Shown here one piece after another: positions 28,396-37,471 of a stretch of 64,000 bases of DNA. Source of the DNA: Paenibacillus pabuli NBRC 13638 (lineage in GTDB: Bacteria; Bacillota; Bacilli; Paenibacillales; Paenibacillaceae); assembly GCF_001514495.1 (NCBI RefSeq), contig NZ_BCNM01000007.1, positions 186,001 through 250,000 of the forward strand. The letters are read 5' to 3'. The notes beneath the pieces were generated by a model. It was given only the letters and a program-made list of their open reading frames with translations, did not search any database and was not told where the DNA came from. The position numbers were made by a program, and so were the translations under genes. Numbering within the stretch: the stretch's first letter is position 1; each line of letters opens with the position of its first letter.

Positions 28396-28959
28396 CTATT
28401 CCTTGGAACCCGAATCTTCGTTTCCCGGCCTGTATTCCTTTAACTTACCTTCATATATCAGCTGCAGTTGTTCACTTTGGCGAAAATCATCCGGAGTCAC
28501 CAGCGCAGGCAGCTTGTTCCACAACTTGATGCCGGAACGCTGCAGAATCTCGGCAACAAATTGCGAGCAAAAGTAGGAGTTGCTGAACTCCACCGGCTCC
28601 TTCAACGTAATGCCGATTACACCCAGCAGATTGTACATATATTTCTGGCGACTGCGGATGAAGATATGCAGCACGCGTTTCATCTTTTCCACTTCACGCT
28701 CCGTCACCTGAAGCTCATAGATCACACATGTTGTGTTGGGATACTTGCTGTATGTACCTGTCTGAATATCTTCCTTCACAAACCCGCCGTTTAGCGGATT
28801 GCTAGGATGCTTGCGACCGAAACTGTACAGCTCGGATAATTCCTTGTCAAATGAGATCGATGCGTGATTGTATGGTGCTCTGGTGTAACTCTGAATCACC
28901 TTGGTAAACAATGTTCCCGTATTGGTAAGCAGGATATAGATCGAGCGTTTATCTGTCAT
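28396..28959 (-). CDS. Permuted papain-fold (YiiX/NlpC-P60-like) hydrolase
   Basis: A 187-residue cytoplasmic protein. APYNHASISFD supplies the catalytic His (about residue 31) and SYFCSQFVAEIL the Cys (about residue 130), the reversed order that defines the permuted NlpC/P60 proteins such as YiiX and YycO. No signal peptide. The substrate is unknown; family members act on peptides, lipids or amides. It starts 97 bases from the divergent CdsA-like gene. Confidence 0.72.
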   Translation of the reverse strand: MTDKRSIYILLTNTGTLFTKVIQSYTRAPYNHASISFDKELSELYSFGRKHPSNPLNGGFVKEDIQTGTYSKYPNTTCVIYELQVTEREVEKMKRVLHIFIRSRQKYMYNLLGVIGITLKEPVEFSNSYFCSQFVAEILQRSGIKLWNKLPALVTPDDFRQSEQLQLIYEGKLKEYRPGNEDSGSKE

Positions 28960-29056
28960 AACGAAAATTTCCCCTTATCAAGTTCGCACTATTCCTTCAT
29001 AATAACATAGGTACCCTATATTGGAATCTTACTTCTGGACAAGCAGGTGATTGTAC

Positions 29057-29974
29057 GTGAGCAGTTCACTCTTTACCCTAACACTTATTTTTATAGCATT
29101 ATTGGTCATACACATCGTATACAAAATCATTACGAAGCTTCAGCCGGACAAGGATTATTCAGGTATTGGCAATAAGATCAAAACCTGGTGGGGCATGTTG
29201 GTCATCTTCTGTCTCGCCACCCTCTTCAATCCGATTGTCTCCTTGATCTCTCTCATGGTACTCACCTTTTTCGCGCTGAAAGAGTACTTCTCCATGATTC
29301 GCAGCACCCGCAAAGCGGATCGCAGGCTGTTTCTGTGGGCCTACTTGGCGATCCCAGTTCAGTTCTACTGGATCTATATTGGATGGTATGGGATGTTTAT
29401 TGTGTTTATTCCGCTCTATGTCTTCCTGGTGCTGCCCCTGCCCCGTCTCATCAATAAGGGAACGGTTGGTTTCCTGCGCAGTGTCAGCTCGACGCAATGG
29501 GGATTAATGCTGATGGTATTTGGACTTAGTCATCTGGCGTACTTTCCATTTGCATCACCGGAATATGGATCAAAACTGGTCCTGTTCCTGGTCGTGTTAA
29601 CCCAGTTGAATGATGTCGTGCATTATCTGGTCTCACTCTATCTGGGCAAACGCAAAGTGGTGCCCACCGCCAATCCTTTTTTAACGTGGGAAGGGTTCGC
29701 CTGTGCATTCATTGTAACCACCGCTGCTTCTTATTTCATTCATCCTTACCTGACTCCGTTTGATGCACGTTTCGCGCTTTTCATCGGTGTGTTAATTGCT
29801 CTGGCTGGGTTCTTCGGCAGTCTGACGGTTTCTGTTCTGAAGCGGGATTTGTTAATCGGGGATGACAATAAGCTCGATGCATTGAAAAAAAGCTACCTGA
29901 GCCGGGTCGACAGCCTGACGTACACCTCTCCAGTCATGTTCCACGTGGTGCGTTATTTCTTTGACTTCATGTAG
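29057..29974 (+). CDS. Phosphatidate cytidylyltransferase-like membrane protein (CdsA family)
   Basis: A 305-residue polytopic protein. Eight or more helices and the C-terminal part SVLKRDLLIGDDN...YLSRVDSLTYTSPVMFH correspond to the CdsA signature (K-R-D-x3-K-D ... L-D-R-x-D-S). The second half of the basic motif is diverged, since the usual KD is DD here. CdsA makes CDP-diacylglycerol; such diverged copies are often second genes beside a standard cdsA. The GTG at 29057 has AGGTG seven bases upstream; a TTG at 29051 is the alternative. Confidence 0.8.
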   Translation: MSSSLFTLTLIFIALLVIHIVYKIITKLQPDKDYSGIGNKIKTWWGMLVIFCLATLFNPIVSLISLMVLTFFALKEYFSMIRSTRKADRRLFLWAYLAIPVQFYWIYIGWYGMFIVFIPLYVFLVLPLPRLINKGTVGFLRSVSSTQWGLMLMVFGLSHLAYFPFASPEYGSKLVLFLVVLTQLNDVVHYLVSLYLGKRKVVPTANPFLTWEGFACAFIVTTAASYFIHPYLTPFDARFALFIGVLIALAGFFGSLTVSVLKRDLLIGDDNKLDALKKSYLSRVDSLTYTSPVMFHVVRYFFDFM

Positions 29975-30032
29975 GAGAGGTGCGGACACACTCAGTCGAT
30001 AGACCAAAGTATGAGCTTGCGCCATCATCCAT

Positions 30033-30060
30033 AAAAAGCAGCCTTGACGGCTGCTTTTAC
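30033..30060. terminator. Terminator after the CdsA-like gene
   Basis: AAAAGCAGCC and GGCTGCTTTT form a 10-bp stem with a short loop. It may serve both strands. Confidence 0.8.
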
Positions 30061-30160
30061 TCATTTATCGAAAGAGTGTAGACACAACCACAGCGCGTCT
30101 ATTTTATGCTTTCTCCATTGGAATCACCGGAAGACACAGCATAAGGCTTAATCTGTCTGA

Positions 30161-30739
30161 CTATTTTAATTTAATTTCCTTCTCCGAGGTGACTTCGTTC
30201 CCCTCTTCATTGGTAAAGACAAATGTGGCTTTGCCCCGTTCACCCTTCATCTCATCCGAATAGATAAATCCGGAGAATTGTCCGTCACCACTGATATAAA
30301 ATCCTTCTTTTCCATTCGCGCCATGCTCAACCGCTTCCTGGTAGGAATTCACAATCGTTACCGTGTTGGACGTCCAGCGCATCTCAGATAAAGCGTACCC
30401 CTCCGGAATTTGTTTTATCGCAAAATCAAAACGGTTGCCTTCCGACGGCTTATCCGTCTGGTCAATTACGATCATGACCTGTCCTTCCGCATCAGCGGAA
30501 GATTCCGATTGGGCCGTAGGCTTGCCTTCATTCCCAATCTCGTTCGCCTGGTTATTGTTATTCTTCGCCTCAATATTGGGAACGGAACTCTTTCCCGCTT
30601 CCTCTATGGGCTGCTTCGATTGCGGATAGGCATGTTCCTGTACGGACTCATTGTTGTTTTTCGCTCCACATGCACTGGTCAACAGCAGGATACATAGAGC
30701 AGACACCCAGAGTATAGATTTATTTGTATTGATATTCAT
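30161..30739 (-). CDS. Lipoprotein of unknown function
   Basis: A 192-residue protein with a lipobox LLTSAC (Cys about 23), a low-complexity Asn/Glu/Lys/Ser stretch (about 25-75), then a compact beta-rich domain (VMIVIDQTDKPSEGNRFDFAIKQIPEGYALSEMRW...FVFTNEEGNEVTSEKEI). It is presumably membrane-anchored outside the cell. GGAGG about ten bases upstream supports the ATG at 30739 over 30757. No family was recognised. Confidence 0.7.
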   Translation of the reverse strand: MNINTNKSILWVSALCILLLTSACGAKNNNESVQEHAYPQSKQPIEEAGKSSVPNIEAKNNNNQANEIGNEGKPTAQSESSADAEGQVMIVIDQTDKPSEGNRFDFAIKQIPEGYALSEMRWTSNTVTIVNSYQEAVEHGANGKEGFYISGDGQFSGFIYSDEMKGERGKATFVFTNEEGNEVTSEKEIKLK

Positions 30740-30888
30740 CGTTGGAACTCCCTCCATATTCCTCTAAAGTAACAAGCATTATGCAATCATCCAAAGAGTA
30801 CTTTCGAATCAGCACCTTCTTATAGTAATTACTACACCATATCGTCTCACATTAAGCTCCATATTATGTAAATGAGTTATAAGATAAC

Positions 30889-31086
30889 TCGATTATTTTA
30901 TCGATTGTGCGTGTTCACCAGCATGGATCAGGCGCAAAAGGGGCAAAGCAAGCGATCGGACGTTCCCGCGGAGGACTAAGCACCAAAATTCATGCCGTAG
31001 TTGATGCGCTCTGAAACCCACTTCAATTCGAATTAACGGGGGATGAAGCTCATGACTCTGTCCAGGGCTTTATTGGAAATGGCTGA
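30889..31086 (+). pseudogene. IS5-family transposase remnant
   Basis: Translating from 30907 gives HQHGSGAKGAKQAIGRSRGG followed by LSTKIHAVVDAL, then a stop (TGA for the expected Gly) and NPLQFELTGDEAHDS. This is the catalytic-region signature of IS5/IS427-group DDE transposases. Both ends of the gene are gone and no terminal repeats were found. It lies in the 535-bp gap 30740-31292 with the palindrome at 31101. Confidence 0.8.
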
Positions 31087-31100
31087 TTGTGATTTAGATA

Positions 31101-31142
31101 ACATAAAGTTAACCTTATTCATAAATAATGTTAATTTTATGT
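31101..31142. repeat. 42-bp near-perfect palindrome
   Basis: ACATAAAGTTAAC...GTTAATTTTATGT: of the 20 possible base pairs, 18 match (one a G-T) with a small central loop. It lies between the IS5 relic and the AT-rich lipoprotein gene, 150 bases before that start. It is too AT-rich and lacks the T-run of a normal terminator; an operator or a replication/transfer relic are alternatives. Confidence 0.7.
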
Positions 31143-31292
31143 CATTCATCACTTAAATTGCTCTGATATAATTTTTAGCACATGGTGATATAAAAAACGA
31201 TGGAACAGGAGATTTTAATCCATACGGGGATTAACTCAGTTATCAAGCGAGTAAACATTCGAAAACATAATTTTATAGTAGGAGTGTGAGAT

Positions 31293-31892
31293 ATGAAAAA
31301 AACAATATTGGCTTGTATGATGATCATGTTGATGCTAGCATCGGCTTGTGGAAATGTTGAAAAGACATCACATCCAAATACTTCTAGTGAGCCTAAACCT
31401 GAAACTCAGGAGGCTATTATTCAAAAAAACACATCCGATGATTGTACTGTAGACCGTATAAGCTTGGATAGTGAAACTGAAAAATATTTCTATGGAAATT
31501 GGAAAGTTGAGAAGCTTCTAGGATTTGCAAATTCATATAATGATGCTTCCGAATATCCAACAGGGCAAAAATTTATTGGAGATGAAATTGTAATCGATAA
31601 AGACTTTTTTTCATCAAAAGGACTAAAAAACTATAAGAAATATCAATATGAACTAAAAAATCCATTATATCAGAATATAGCGACATGCTATAACTCTACC
31701 TCTTTTTATAGATTGTATAAAATTCAAATTCCAGACTTAAATATAAATGATAAGGTAAAGGCAATAGATATAAGTGACCCTTCTACAAAAATGAGCATAC
31801 CTGTAGGTTTAAGCTTTTTAGCTGTTAATAACGATAGGCTTATCTTGTTATCAGAGGCAACTATTTTTGAGCTCAAAAAAATTACTGATTAA
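31293..31892 (+). CDS. AT-rich lipoprotein of unknown function
   Basis: A 199-residue protein with signal peptide and lipobox LASAC (Cys19). The mature part contains YFYGNWKVEKLLGFANSYNDAS...GDEIVIDKDFF, a pattern I have seen in small Bacillus surface proteins but cannot name. It has two more Cys residues (about 53 and 131). The gene is markedly AT-richer than its neighbours and is flanked by an IS relic, which suggests transfer. AGGAG lies a few bases before the ATG. Confidence 0.7.
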   Translation: MKKTILACMMIMLMLASACGNVEKTSHPNTSSEPKPETQEAIIQKNTSDDCTVDRISLDSETEKYFYGNWKVEKLLGFANSYNDASEYPTGQKFIGDEIVIDKDFFSSKGLKNYKKYQYELKNPLYQNIATCYNSTSFYRLYKIQIPDLNINDKVKAIDISDPSTKMSIPVGLSFLAVNNDRLILLSEATIFELKKITD

Positions 31893-31918
31893 ATGAATTA
31901 AGGTTATATTCTTAAAAC

Positions 31919-31956
31919 AAGAAAGGTCAGCCTCTTTAGGCTGACCTTTCTTGTTT
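31919..31956. terminator. Bidirectional terminator between lipoprotein and lysozyme genes
   Basis: AAGAAAGGTCAGCCT and AGGCTGACCTTTCTT form a perfect 15-bp stem with loop CTTT. Confidence 0.85.
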
Positions 31957-31975
31957 ATGCCGTAAACCGATTAAA

Positions 31976-32572
31976 CTATAGTGTATAGACTGGGTATTTG
32001 TGAGTATAACCCATGCCTTTACAAAATAAAGTTGCTTCTTCATTTCTTCGTCTTTGTAAATTTCTATCATATGAAAATGCCTTGCTGACTAATTTTGAAC
32101 AATTATCGTTTTCTTCTTTTGAACGTGGGCCTTGAAAAGATGAATATATTAGCTTGTATGCAAGCAGATTTTTTACATCTGGGGTTGTTAGCACCCCAGG
32201 ACCTCCATTAAAAGTGAGTGAAACAAGTGCATCAAACTGAGATTGTGTAAAAGACATACCTGTAGGAAGTACCAATTTATTTACTGCCGTTACAGCCTTT
32301 GCAGTATCATTAGTAAAAAATGTATTTGCCTGAGATTGAGAAATTGGTGAAGTATAACCTAGATTTAAAGAGCTTGATAGAGCATTAGCTTGTGCTTGGG
32401 TTAGAAGAGAATCATTTGGATTACCTGTTGTATTTTTGGTATATGTTTTAGTATCTGTTATCAGATGTCCCCATCCAACGGTTGGATACCCATAAGGATC
32501 TCCATAAAATTTCAAGGAAAATCCCTCATGGGATTTGATAAGGTCTGCTCCACCAGTGCCTAGATTTGCCAT
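31976..32572 (-). CDS. GH24 phage-type lysozyme (muramidase)
   Basis: A 198-residue protein. The catalytic Glu sits in SHEGFSLKFYGDPYGYPTVGWGH (Glu16), with the downstream Thr/Gly arrangement of T4-type lysozymes and the SFTQSQFDALVSLTFNGG segment. It would cleave peptidoglycan between MurNAc and GlcNAc. There is no signal peptide and no holin gene nearby, unlike a working phage lysis cassette. It may be a phage remnant or be released by another route. Its C-terminal 50 residues are not familiar. Confidence 0.82.
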   Translation of the reverse strand: MANLGTGGADLIKSHEGFSLKFYGDPYGYPTVGWGHLITDTKTYTKNTTGNPNDSLLTQAQANALSSSLNLGYTSPISQSQANTFFTNDTAKAVTAVNKLVLPTGMSFTQSQFDALVSLTFNGGPGVLTTPDVKNLLAYKLIYSSFQGPRSKEENDNCSKLVSKAFSYDRNLQRRRNEEATLFCKGMGYTHKYPVYTL

Positions 32573-32847
32573 AATAAATCACTCCTAAATTTATTTTTAT
32601 TAGTTATGAGAGCAATAAGGAGGAATCATAGCCAGAACAACCATTCCCAAGTTTTCTGTAATGCCGTATTGCCTTCACATATATATAAAGAGAAATGAGT
32701 CTCTTTTTTTACAACCACGCTCCAAATTTTATTTCAATTCGCTGGTATCGTGCCTCCTGAGCGTGGTGTTGCTGTGCTTGTACTAAAAGTTCGGCCAACA
32801 TAAAATCACCGCTTTACGTTTTTTGTATTTCATTCTTCAAGGCATTA

Positions 32848-33075
32848 ATGGCATCGCTTAGATCAGATATTTTTTTCGCCCTGTCAAATAGTGAACATTA
32901 TCCTTTAAAAAGTTGTTTTGCCGCAGGTGGGGCAATCGGTGTCTTATCCGGCTGGCTGCTTCTGGGCGAAGTCATTCGGGATTACGTCTATATGGGCGGG
33001 CTATGCATATTCCTGGGGATCTTTCTGGTAAACTGGACTGGACGAACCAATAATAAGGAAGCATGGTTTAAATAA
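32848..33075 (+). pseudogene. C-terminal stump of an EamA/DMT-type transporter
   Basis: The 75-residue frame carries GVLSGWLLLGEVIRDYVYMG and ends GIFLVNW, the last two helices of ten-helix EamA transporters. The first eight helices are missing and no ribosome binding site supports the ATG. It retains its own terminator. It adjoins the accessory patch 30.9-32.6 kb, which may mark the deletion or insertion event. Confidence 0.65.
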
Positions 33076-33098
33076 AAATATTCATGCCTGATTTTCGG

Positions 33099-33122
33099 CG
33101 ATGCCCTGTGCATCGTTTTTTT
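33099..33122 (+). terminator. Terminator after the transporter stump
   Basis: CGATGC and GCATCG arms with loop CCTGT, followed by seven Ts. Confidence 0.8.
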
Positions 33123-33169
33123 ATAATATCAACAAGGATCAATTCTACTGAAATAAGGACGTGCGCCCA

Positions 33170-34219
33170 ATGATTTCTGCCGAACGGAAAGAACAATATT
33201 ACCATGCTCTGGTTGCCAAGGATTCGGAATACGAAGGTTTATTCTATGTCGGGGTCAAGACGACAGGTGTATTCTGCCGGCCTACATGTCCCGCCCGGAA
33301 GCCAAAATTCGAAAACTGTGAATTCTACGAGACGGCACAGCAGGCATTGCTTGCTTCATACCGCCCTTGCCAGCGCTGCCGCCCGTTATCTCATCCCAAT
33401 CAGGTATCTGATGTGGTACGCGTATTGGTGGAGGCCGTGGAGAACAATCCGGAGAAACGTTGGAAGGGCCAGGATTTCAAGGCGTTATCCATCGACGAAT
33501 CCACCGCCAGACGTCAATTCAAGAAGCGATTCGGCATGACCTTTGTTGAGTATGCTCGTGCCCGTCGCATGGGACTGGCCCTGAAGAATATTCGCTCTGG
33601 TCGCAAGGTCATTGATGCCCAGCTATCCACCGGTTACGAATCCGGCAGCGGATTCCGGGATGCCTTCTCGCGAATCATGGGCGCAGCGCCTACACAAGTG
33701 GATGAAGAACATGTATTGAAGGCGTCCTGGATCGACACCCGTCTTGGACCCATGATGGCTGTGGCTGATGAGAAAGCATTGTATCTGCTCGAATTTGTGG
33801 ATCGCAGAGGTCTGGAGCGTGAGGTGGAACGATTGCGTAAACGGACGAAGTCGGCCATTGTACCTGGGATTACAGAGCCGATTCGTTCAATTGAACGGGA
33901 ACTTGCCCAGTATTTCGAAGGGACATTAACTTCCTTTCGCACCCCGTTGTTCTGTTTAGGAACACCATTTCAGAAAAGCGTCTGGGAGCAGCTGATTGCG
34001 ATCCCGCCGGGGGAGACGGGGTCGTATCAGGATGTTGCGAATGCACTGGGTAAACCAACGGCATGTCGAGCGGTAGCACAGGCCAACGGAGCCAATCAGC
34101 TGGCCATTGTCATCCCCTGTCATCGTGTGATCAATGCCAGTGGTGAACTGGGTGGATACGGGGGAGGCCTGACACGCAAAAATTGGCTTTTAACTCACGA
34201 GAAGCAAGGTGGCAGCTGA
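33170..34219 (+). CDS. ada: Fused Ada methylation-repair protein and regulator
   Basis: A 349-residue protein. The N-terminal Ada zinc domain has its Cys ligands (GVFCRPTCPARKP...YRPCQRC), and Cys in FCRPTC accepts methyl from phosphotriesters. The middle part is an AraC-type HTH (DESTARRQFKKRFGMTFVEYARARRMG). The C-terminal O6-methylguanine methyltransferase carries IPCHRVI with the acceptor Cys. This is the E. coli Ada layout; Bacillus subtilis splits it into AdaA and AdaB. The ATG at 33170 has AAGGA ten bases upstream; a GTG at 33161 is less likely. Probably autoregulated after methylation. Confidence 0.93.
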   Translation: MISAERKEQYYHALVAKDSEYEGLFYVGVKTTGVFCRPTCPARKPKFENCEFYETAQQALLASYRPCQRCRPLSHPNQVSDVVRVLVEAVENNPEKRWKGQDFKALSIDESTARRQFKKRFGMTFVEYARARRMGLALKNIRSGRKVIDAQLSTGYESGSGFRDAFSRIMGAAPTQVDEEHVLKASWIDTRLGPMMAVADEKALYLLEFVDRRGLEREVERLRKRTKSAIVPGITEPIRSIERELAQYFEGTLTSFRTPLFCLGTPFQKSVWEQLIAIPPGETGSYQDVANALGKPTACRAVAQANGANQLAIVIPCHRVINASGELGGYGGGLTRKNWLLTHEKQGGS

Positions 34220-34294
34220 ATAACCCAAGAGGTAAAAAACACCAAGCAAGTATTGCAAAGCAAATGGCATGATATAACGGAGGAGATCAACCTT

Positions 34295-35068
34295 ATGAGT
34301 ACCTTACAAGAAAAAGCAGCGAGTTTTCACCAATCCCATATGAAAGGGAAACCATTGGTGCTGGTCAATGTATGGGATGCCGGGAGTGCACTCGCCATCC
34401 AATCTGCTGGAGCCACAGCGATCGCTACCGGAAGTTGGTCTGTAGCAGCCGCTCATGGTGAACAGGATGGCGAAGCGATGCCATTCCAGCTGGTTCTGGA
34501 CAATCTGGCCCGGATTACAGCGAGCGTGGATTTGCCTGTAACGATCGATATTGAGGGAGGGTATGGCAGGTTTGCGTCAGAAGTGAAGGGAAATGTGAGC
34601 CAAGTAATCCATCACGGTGCGGTAGGAATCAATATCGAGGATCAGCTTCCCGCTGGTGTGGGACTGTATTCTATGGATGAGCAATGTCTGAGACTGTCGG
34701 CTGCCCGGGAAGCTGCGGAACAGGCAGGCATTCCACTGTTCATTAACGCCCGCACAGATATCTTTTTGCAAAATGCACCTGAACGACACAATCATGCTCT
34801 CCTGGAAGAAGCGCTGATTCGTTCCAAGGCTTATGCAGAAGCTGGTGCCAGTGGCCTGTTCGTTCCAGGCCTACAGAATCAACAACTGATTCAGGAATTG
34901 TGTGAACGTTCATTGCTTCCGGTTAACGTGATGGTTACATCCCCTGAGCTTTCACCGAAACAATTAGCCTTGCTGGGTGTTGCACGCGTAAGCTACGGGC
35001 CTTATCCTTATCTGCAAGCTATGGAACACTTGAAAGAGCTCGGGCGAAGTATTCTATCTGGAAAATAA
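34295..35068 (+). CDS. Isocitrate lyase/PEP mutase superfamily protein
   Basis: A 257-residue TIM-barrel protein. VNVWDAGSALAIQSAGATAIATGS at the start, DIEGGYG (metal site) and VGINIEDQ are typical of the PEP mutase/oxaloacetate hydrolase branch. The KKCGH loop of true isocitrate lyase is absent. It probably acts on a 2-oxo-acid C-C or C-P bond; the substrate is unknown. GGAGGAG lies about ten bases before the ATG at 34295. It follows ada by 75 bases and could be cotranscribed. Confidence 0.82.
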   Translation: MSTLQEKAASFHQSHMKGKPLVLVNVWDAGSALAIQSAGATAIATGSWSVAAAHGEQDGEAMPFQLVLDNLARITASVDLPVTIDIEGGYGRFASEVKGNVSQVIHHGAVGINIEDQLPAGVGLYSMDEQCLRLSAAREAAEQAGIPLFINARTDIFLQNAPERHNHALLEEALIRSKAYAEAGASGLFVPGLQNQQLIQELCERSLLPVNVMVTSPELSPKQLALLGVARVSYGPYPYLQAMEHLKELGRSILSGK

Positions 35069-35171
35069 CAGAAAGGCTCGCTTCTCATTTCCCCCAGTGG
35101 GAGGCGTGATTTCTCACGATTTTCAATAAAAGCTTCTATTATAAAGCGATCATCTATGATATGAATCCTCA

Positions 35172-35197
35172 AACAGGTGCTAGACTGCGCCTGTTTT
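35172..35197 (+). terminator. Terminator after the PEP mutase-like gene
   Basis: AACAGGTGC pairs with GCGCCTGTT around TAGACT, then TTTT. Confidence 0.7.
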
Positions 35198-35260
35198 TTG
35201 ATACTTATTCCTTTCACCTATGTTATAATCACCACTACCCAACACTAACAGGAGGCAAAT

Positions 35261-35776
35261 ATGCTTAACGTGGAACAAAAGCTTGAAGTACTGCAATCCT
35301 ATCCCCAACTGCAACGCAAAGATGTTTCTCTCGGACGTGTTAATTTCCACTACGAAGACAGTGCGTATGAGAAAAAAATTGTTGCTTTCCATATTCACCC
35401 TAACGGTAACGGTTATATCTATGCAGGGCTGCTGCCCCACTATGAGACCAATGATAAAGGATTCGTCAATATTCGTGATTACTCTGAAGCAGACCTTCGC
35501 ACATTGTTAGATGAAACAATTAAAGCGATGTCAACCAATCCCAACGCAGTAGAATCAAAAGAACCAGAACCAGCAAAAACGGCTCCTACATTAGCTACAA
35601 CCTCTACTGGTGGCGGAACATGGATCGATGAGGATGGACATACACTTACTTTAAAATATGAAGATGACATGTGGTATGTGTATTCCGGTCTTCATCTGGA
35701 TATGGCTTTCGAAACTCGCAGCGAAGCTGGCGAGTATCTCAAAGATGAAGGATTCAAGCCACAGGCCCAGGCTTAA
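35261..35776 (+). CDS. Conserved hypothetical protein
   Basis: A 171-residue soluble protein. The N-terminal part (1-95) is a compact alpha/beta unit (YEKKIVAFHIHPNGNGYIYAGLLPHYETNDKGFVNIRDYSEADLRTLLDE). A Pro/Ala/Thr linker follows, then a small beta domain (GTWIDEDGHTLTLKYEDDMWYVYSGLHLDMAFETRSEAGEYLKDEGF). No signal peptide or known motif. AGGAGG seven to eight bases before the ATG and an own terminator support a real gene. Confidence 0.75.
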   Translation: MLNVEQKLEVLQSYPQLQRKDVSLGRVNFHYEDSAYEKKIVAFHIHPNGNGYIYAGLLPHYETNDKGFVNIRDYSEADLRTLLDETIKAMSTNPNAVESKEPEPAKTAPTLATTSTGGGTWIDEDGHTLTLKYEDDMWYVYSGLHLDMAFETRSEAGEYLKDEGFKPQAQA

Positions 35777-35824
35777 CTCAACCCAATTCATTTTGGATGT
35801 ACAAAGATTCACCAAGGGTGATGT

Positions 35825-35860
35825 AAAAAACACGAGGCGTATTCGCACTCGTGTTTTTTG
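35825..35860. terminator. Bidirectional terminator
   Basis: AAAAAACACGAG and CTCGTGTTTTTT form a 12-bp stem between convergent genes. Confidence 0.85.
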
Positions 35861-35900
35861 TTCTTACTGAATCGTTGTTCGGCTTCCTAACCGTTTCCCG

Positions 35901-36599
35901 TCAGTCTTTTCTACCTTTCATAGTAAGCGGTGCATTCTTCATCATGGGGTAGGTGCTTAGGAGCAGAGCACCTCCGATGGCTCCCAACGCGGTGAACAAT
36001 ACGATGAGATTGACATTCGTGAACCACTGTACCCACATACTCAGATCGGATAGAACAATTACCAGCGTGATGATCAGGCTAACCCCAAAGAACAGGACGA
36101 AAAAATTGCGCATCCCCAATCGAATCCAACATACGGTTGAAAAGGCGGATAATCCCATCACCAGAAAACCAATCATCAGATCTAGCCATAGGTAGGAAAT
36201 AAAATGATATTCGCTTGAATACAGCATGCCTGGTTGATAAAAGATTACACTGAGTGATCCATATTTATGGAGAAGATGCATAATGAGATAGATGACATTC
36301 AGTATCGCAATTGTTCCTACGACCATCCATACCGACATGATATAGAATGATTTCATGAACTGAATCCGTGTACTTCCCAGACCAATTGCAACCGGAAACA
36401 ATGTGATGATCCCCGCGATTGCATAAGCACAGATGCCTCCGTACATTGGGCCAAATAGTTGAGTAGTATACGTCACATCAAATATGAATCCAATGGCCAA
36501 ATAGACAACGGTAAGCATGATTGTAATCGATGAAAAAATAATCAAATACCAGCGCATATCATCCAAAATTAGCCGATTCGTGCCTTTCGTTGCGTTCAT
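35901..36599 (-). CDS. ABC transporter membrane subunit (YtrC/D-like)
   Basis: A 232-residue protein with about six hydrophobic helices and no soluble domain. It overlaps the upstream ATPase gene by four bases, in the order GntR regulator, ATPase, membrane protein. This is the layout of YtrA-type exporter operons that respond to cell-wall-active antibiotics in Bacillus subtilis. The sequence itself is too diverged to name a substrate. Confidence 0.72.
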   Translation of the reverse strand: MNATKGTNRLILDDMRWYLIIFSSITIMLTVVYLAIGFIFDVTYTTQLFGPMYGGICAYAIAGIITLFPVAIGLGSTRIQFMKSFYIMSVWMVVGTIAILNVIYLIMHLLHKYGSLSVIFYQPGMLYSSEYHFISYLWLDLMIGFLVMGLSAFSTVCWIRLGMRNFFVLFFGVSLIITLVIVLSDLSMWVQWFTNVNLIVLFTALGAIGGALLLSTYPMMKNAPLTMKGRKD

Positions 36600-37471
36600 C
36601 GCTTAACCCCCTCTTGATTACGGGTCCTGTTAATCAAATAATCTTGTAATGTCGCCTTCTCAATAGAAAGCCCTTGCGCATGAGCGATGTCCTTCCACAT
36701 TTTCGAGTAAGGCTCATCAATCATCACCTTCACAGTCGATCCCATTTGGGAAGACTCGATGACCTTAACATCTGCTGTGACACGATTAACATCGTCAATT
36801 CTCCCTGTTAGAAGAACTCCTTTTTCGCGCATCTCTTCCATCGACTGATTAAACAACACTTTCCCTGCTTGGAGAACAATAAGGGATTCACATAAAGGCT
36901 GAATCTCCTCAATATGATGGCTTGAGATTAGAATCAGACGCGGGTTATCTTCATAAGTCTCCAATAAAGCATTGTAGAAATATTTGCGCTTCTCGGCATC
37001 AAGTCCATTGGTGGGCTCATCCAGAATCGTTACCCTTGCATTACTGGCAAGACCCAGTACCATCTGGGCGGCGGTCTTCATGCCTTTTGAGAATTTGATG
37101 ATCTTCTTCTTCTCTGGTAACTCGAACATATCGATTAATTGCTCCGCGAAGGTCTGATTCCACTGAGGGTGGAAGTATTGGCCGAATCGAACCATGTCGG
37201 TGATCGTCCAATTTCTACCCAGGGGATGATTCTCCTGGATATAACACAGGTTCTCCTGCGCAGCCAAATTGTTGTAGGGGTTCTGGCCCATCACCTGGAT
37301 GGTACCAGCATCTGGCCGATTATGGCCTGCGAGCAGACTCATCAGGGTTGTTTTACCAGCACCATTCCTTCCCCACAGTGCACTAATAATTGGCTCGCTC
37401 TCATGCAAAGTCACGTTGTTCAAAACGGGTGTTTCTTGATAGCTATAGTTAACTTGCTCGATCTGAATCAT
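36596..37471 (-). CDS. ABC transporter ATP-binding protein (YtrB-like)
   Basis: A 291-residue ATPase. Walker A GRNGAGKTTL (about residue 34), a degenerate signature KFSKGMKTAAQM (SKGMK for LSGGQ, common in this group), Walker B VTILDEPTNGLD and the switch His in ISSHHIEEI are visible. The C-terminal 70 residues form an extra domain often seen in YtrB/BcrA relatives. Translationally coupled on both sides by 4-bp overlaps. Confidence 0.88.
   Translation of the reverse strand: MIQIEQVNYSYQETPVLNNVTLHESEPIISALWGRNGAGKTTLMSLLAGHNRPDAGTIQVMGQNPYNNLAAQENLCYIQENHPLGRNWTITDMVRFGQYFHPQWNQTFAEQLIDMFELPEKKKIIKFSKGMKTAAQMVLGLASNARVTILDEPTNGLDAEKRKYFYNALLETYEDNPRLILISSHHIEEIQPLCESLIVLQAGKVLFNQSMEEMREKGVLLTGRIDDVNRVTADVKVIESSQMGSTVKVMIDEPYSKMWKDIAHAQGLSIEKATLQDYLINRTRNQEGVKR

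Noticed and set aside
29937..29950. TTCCACGTGGTGCG as a parS site
   Set aside because: It shares only the CCACGTGG centre and lies in the CdsA-like coding sequence.
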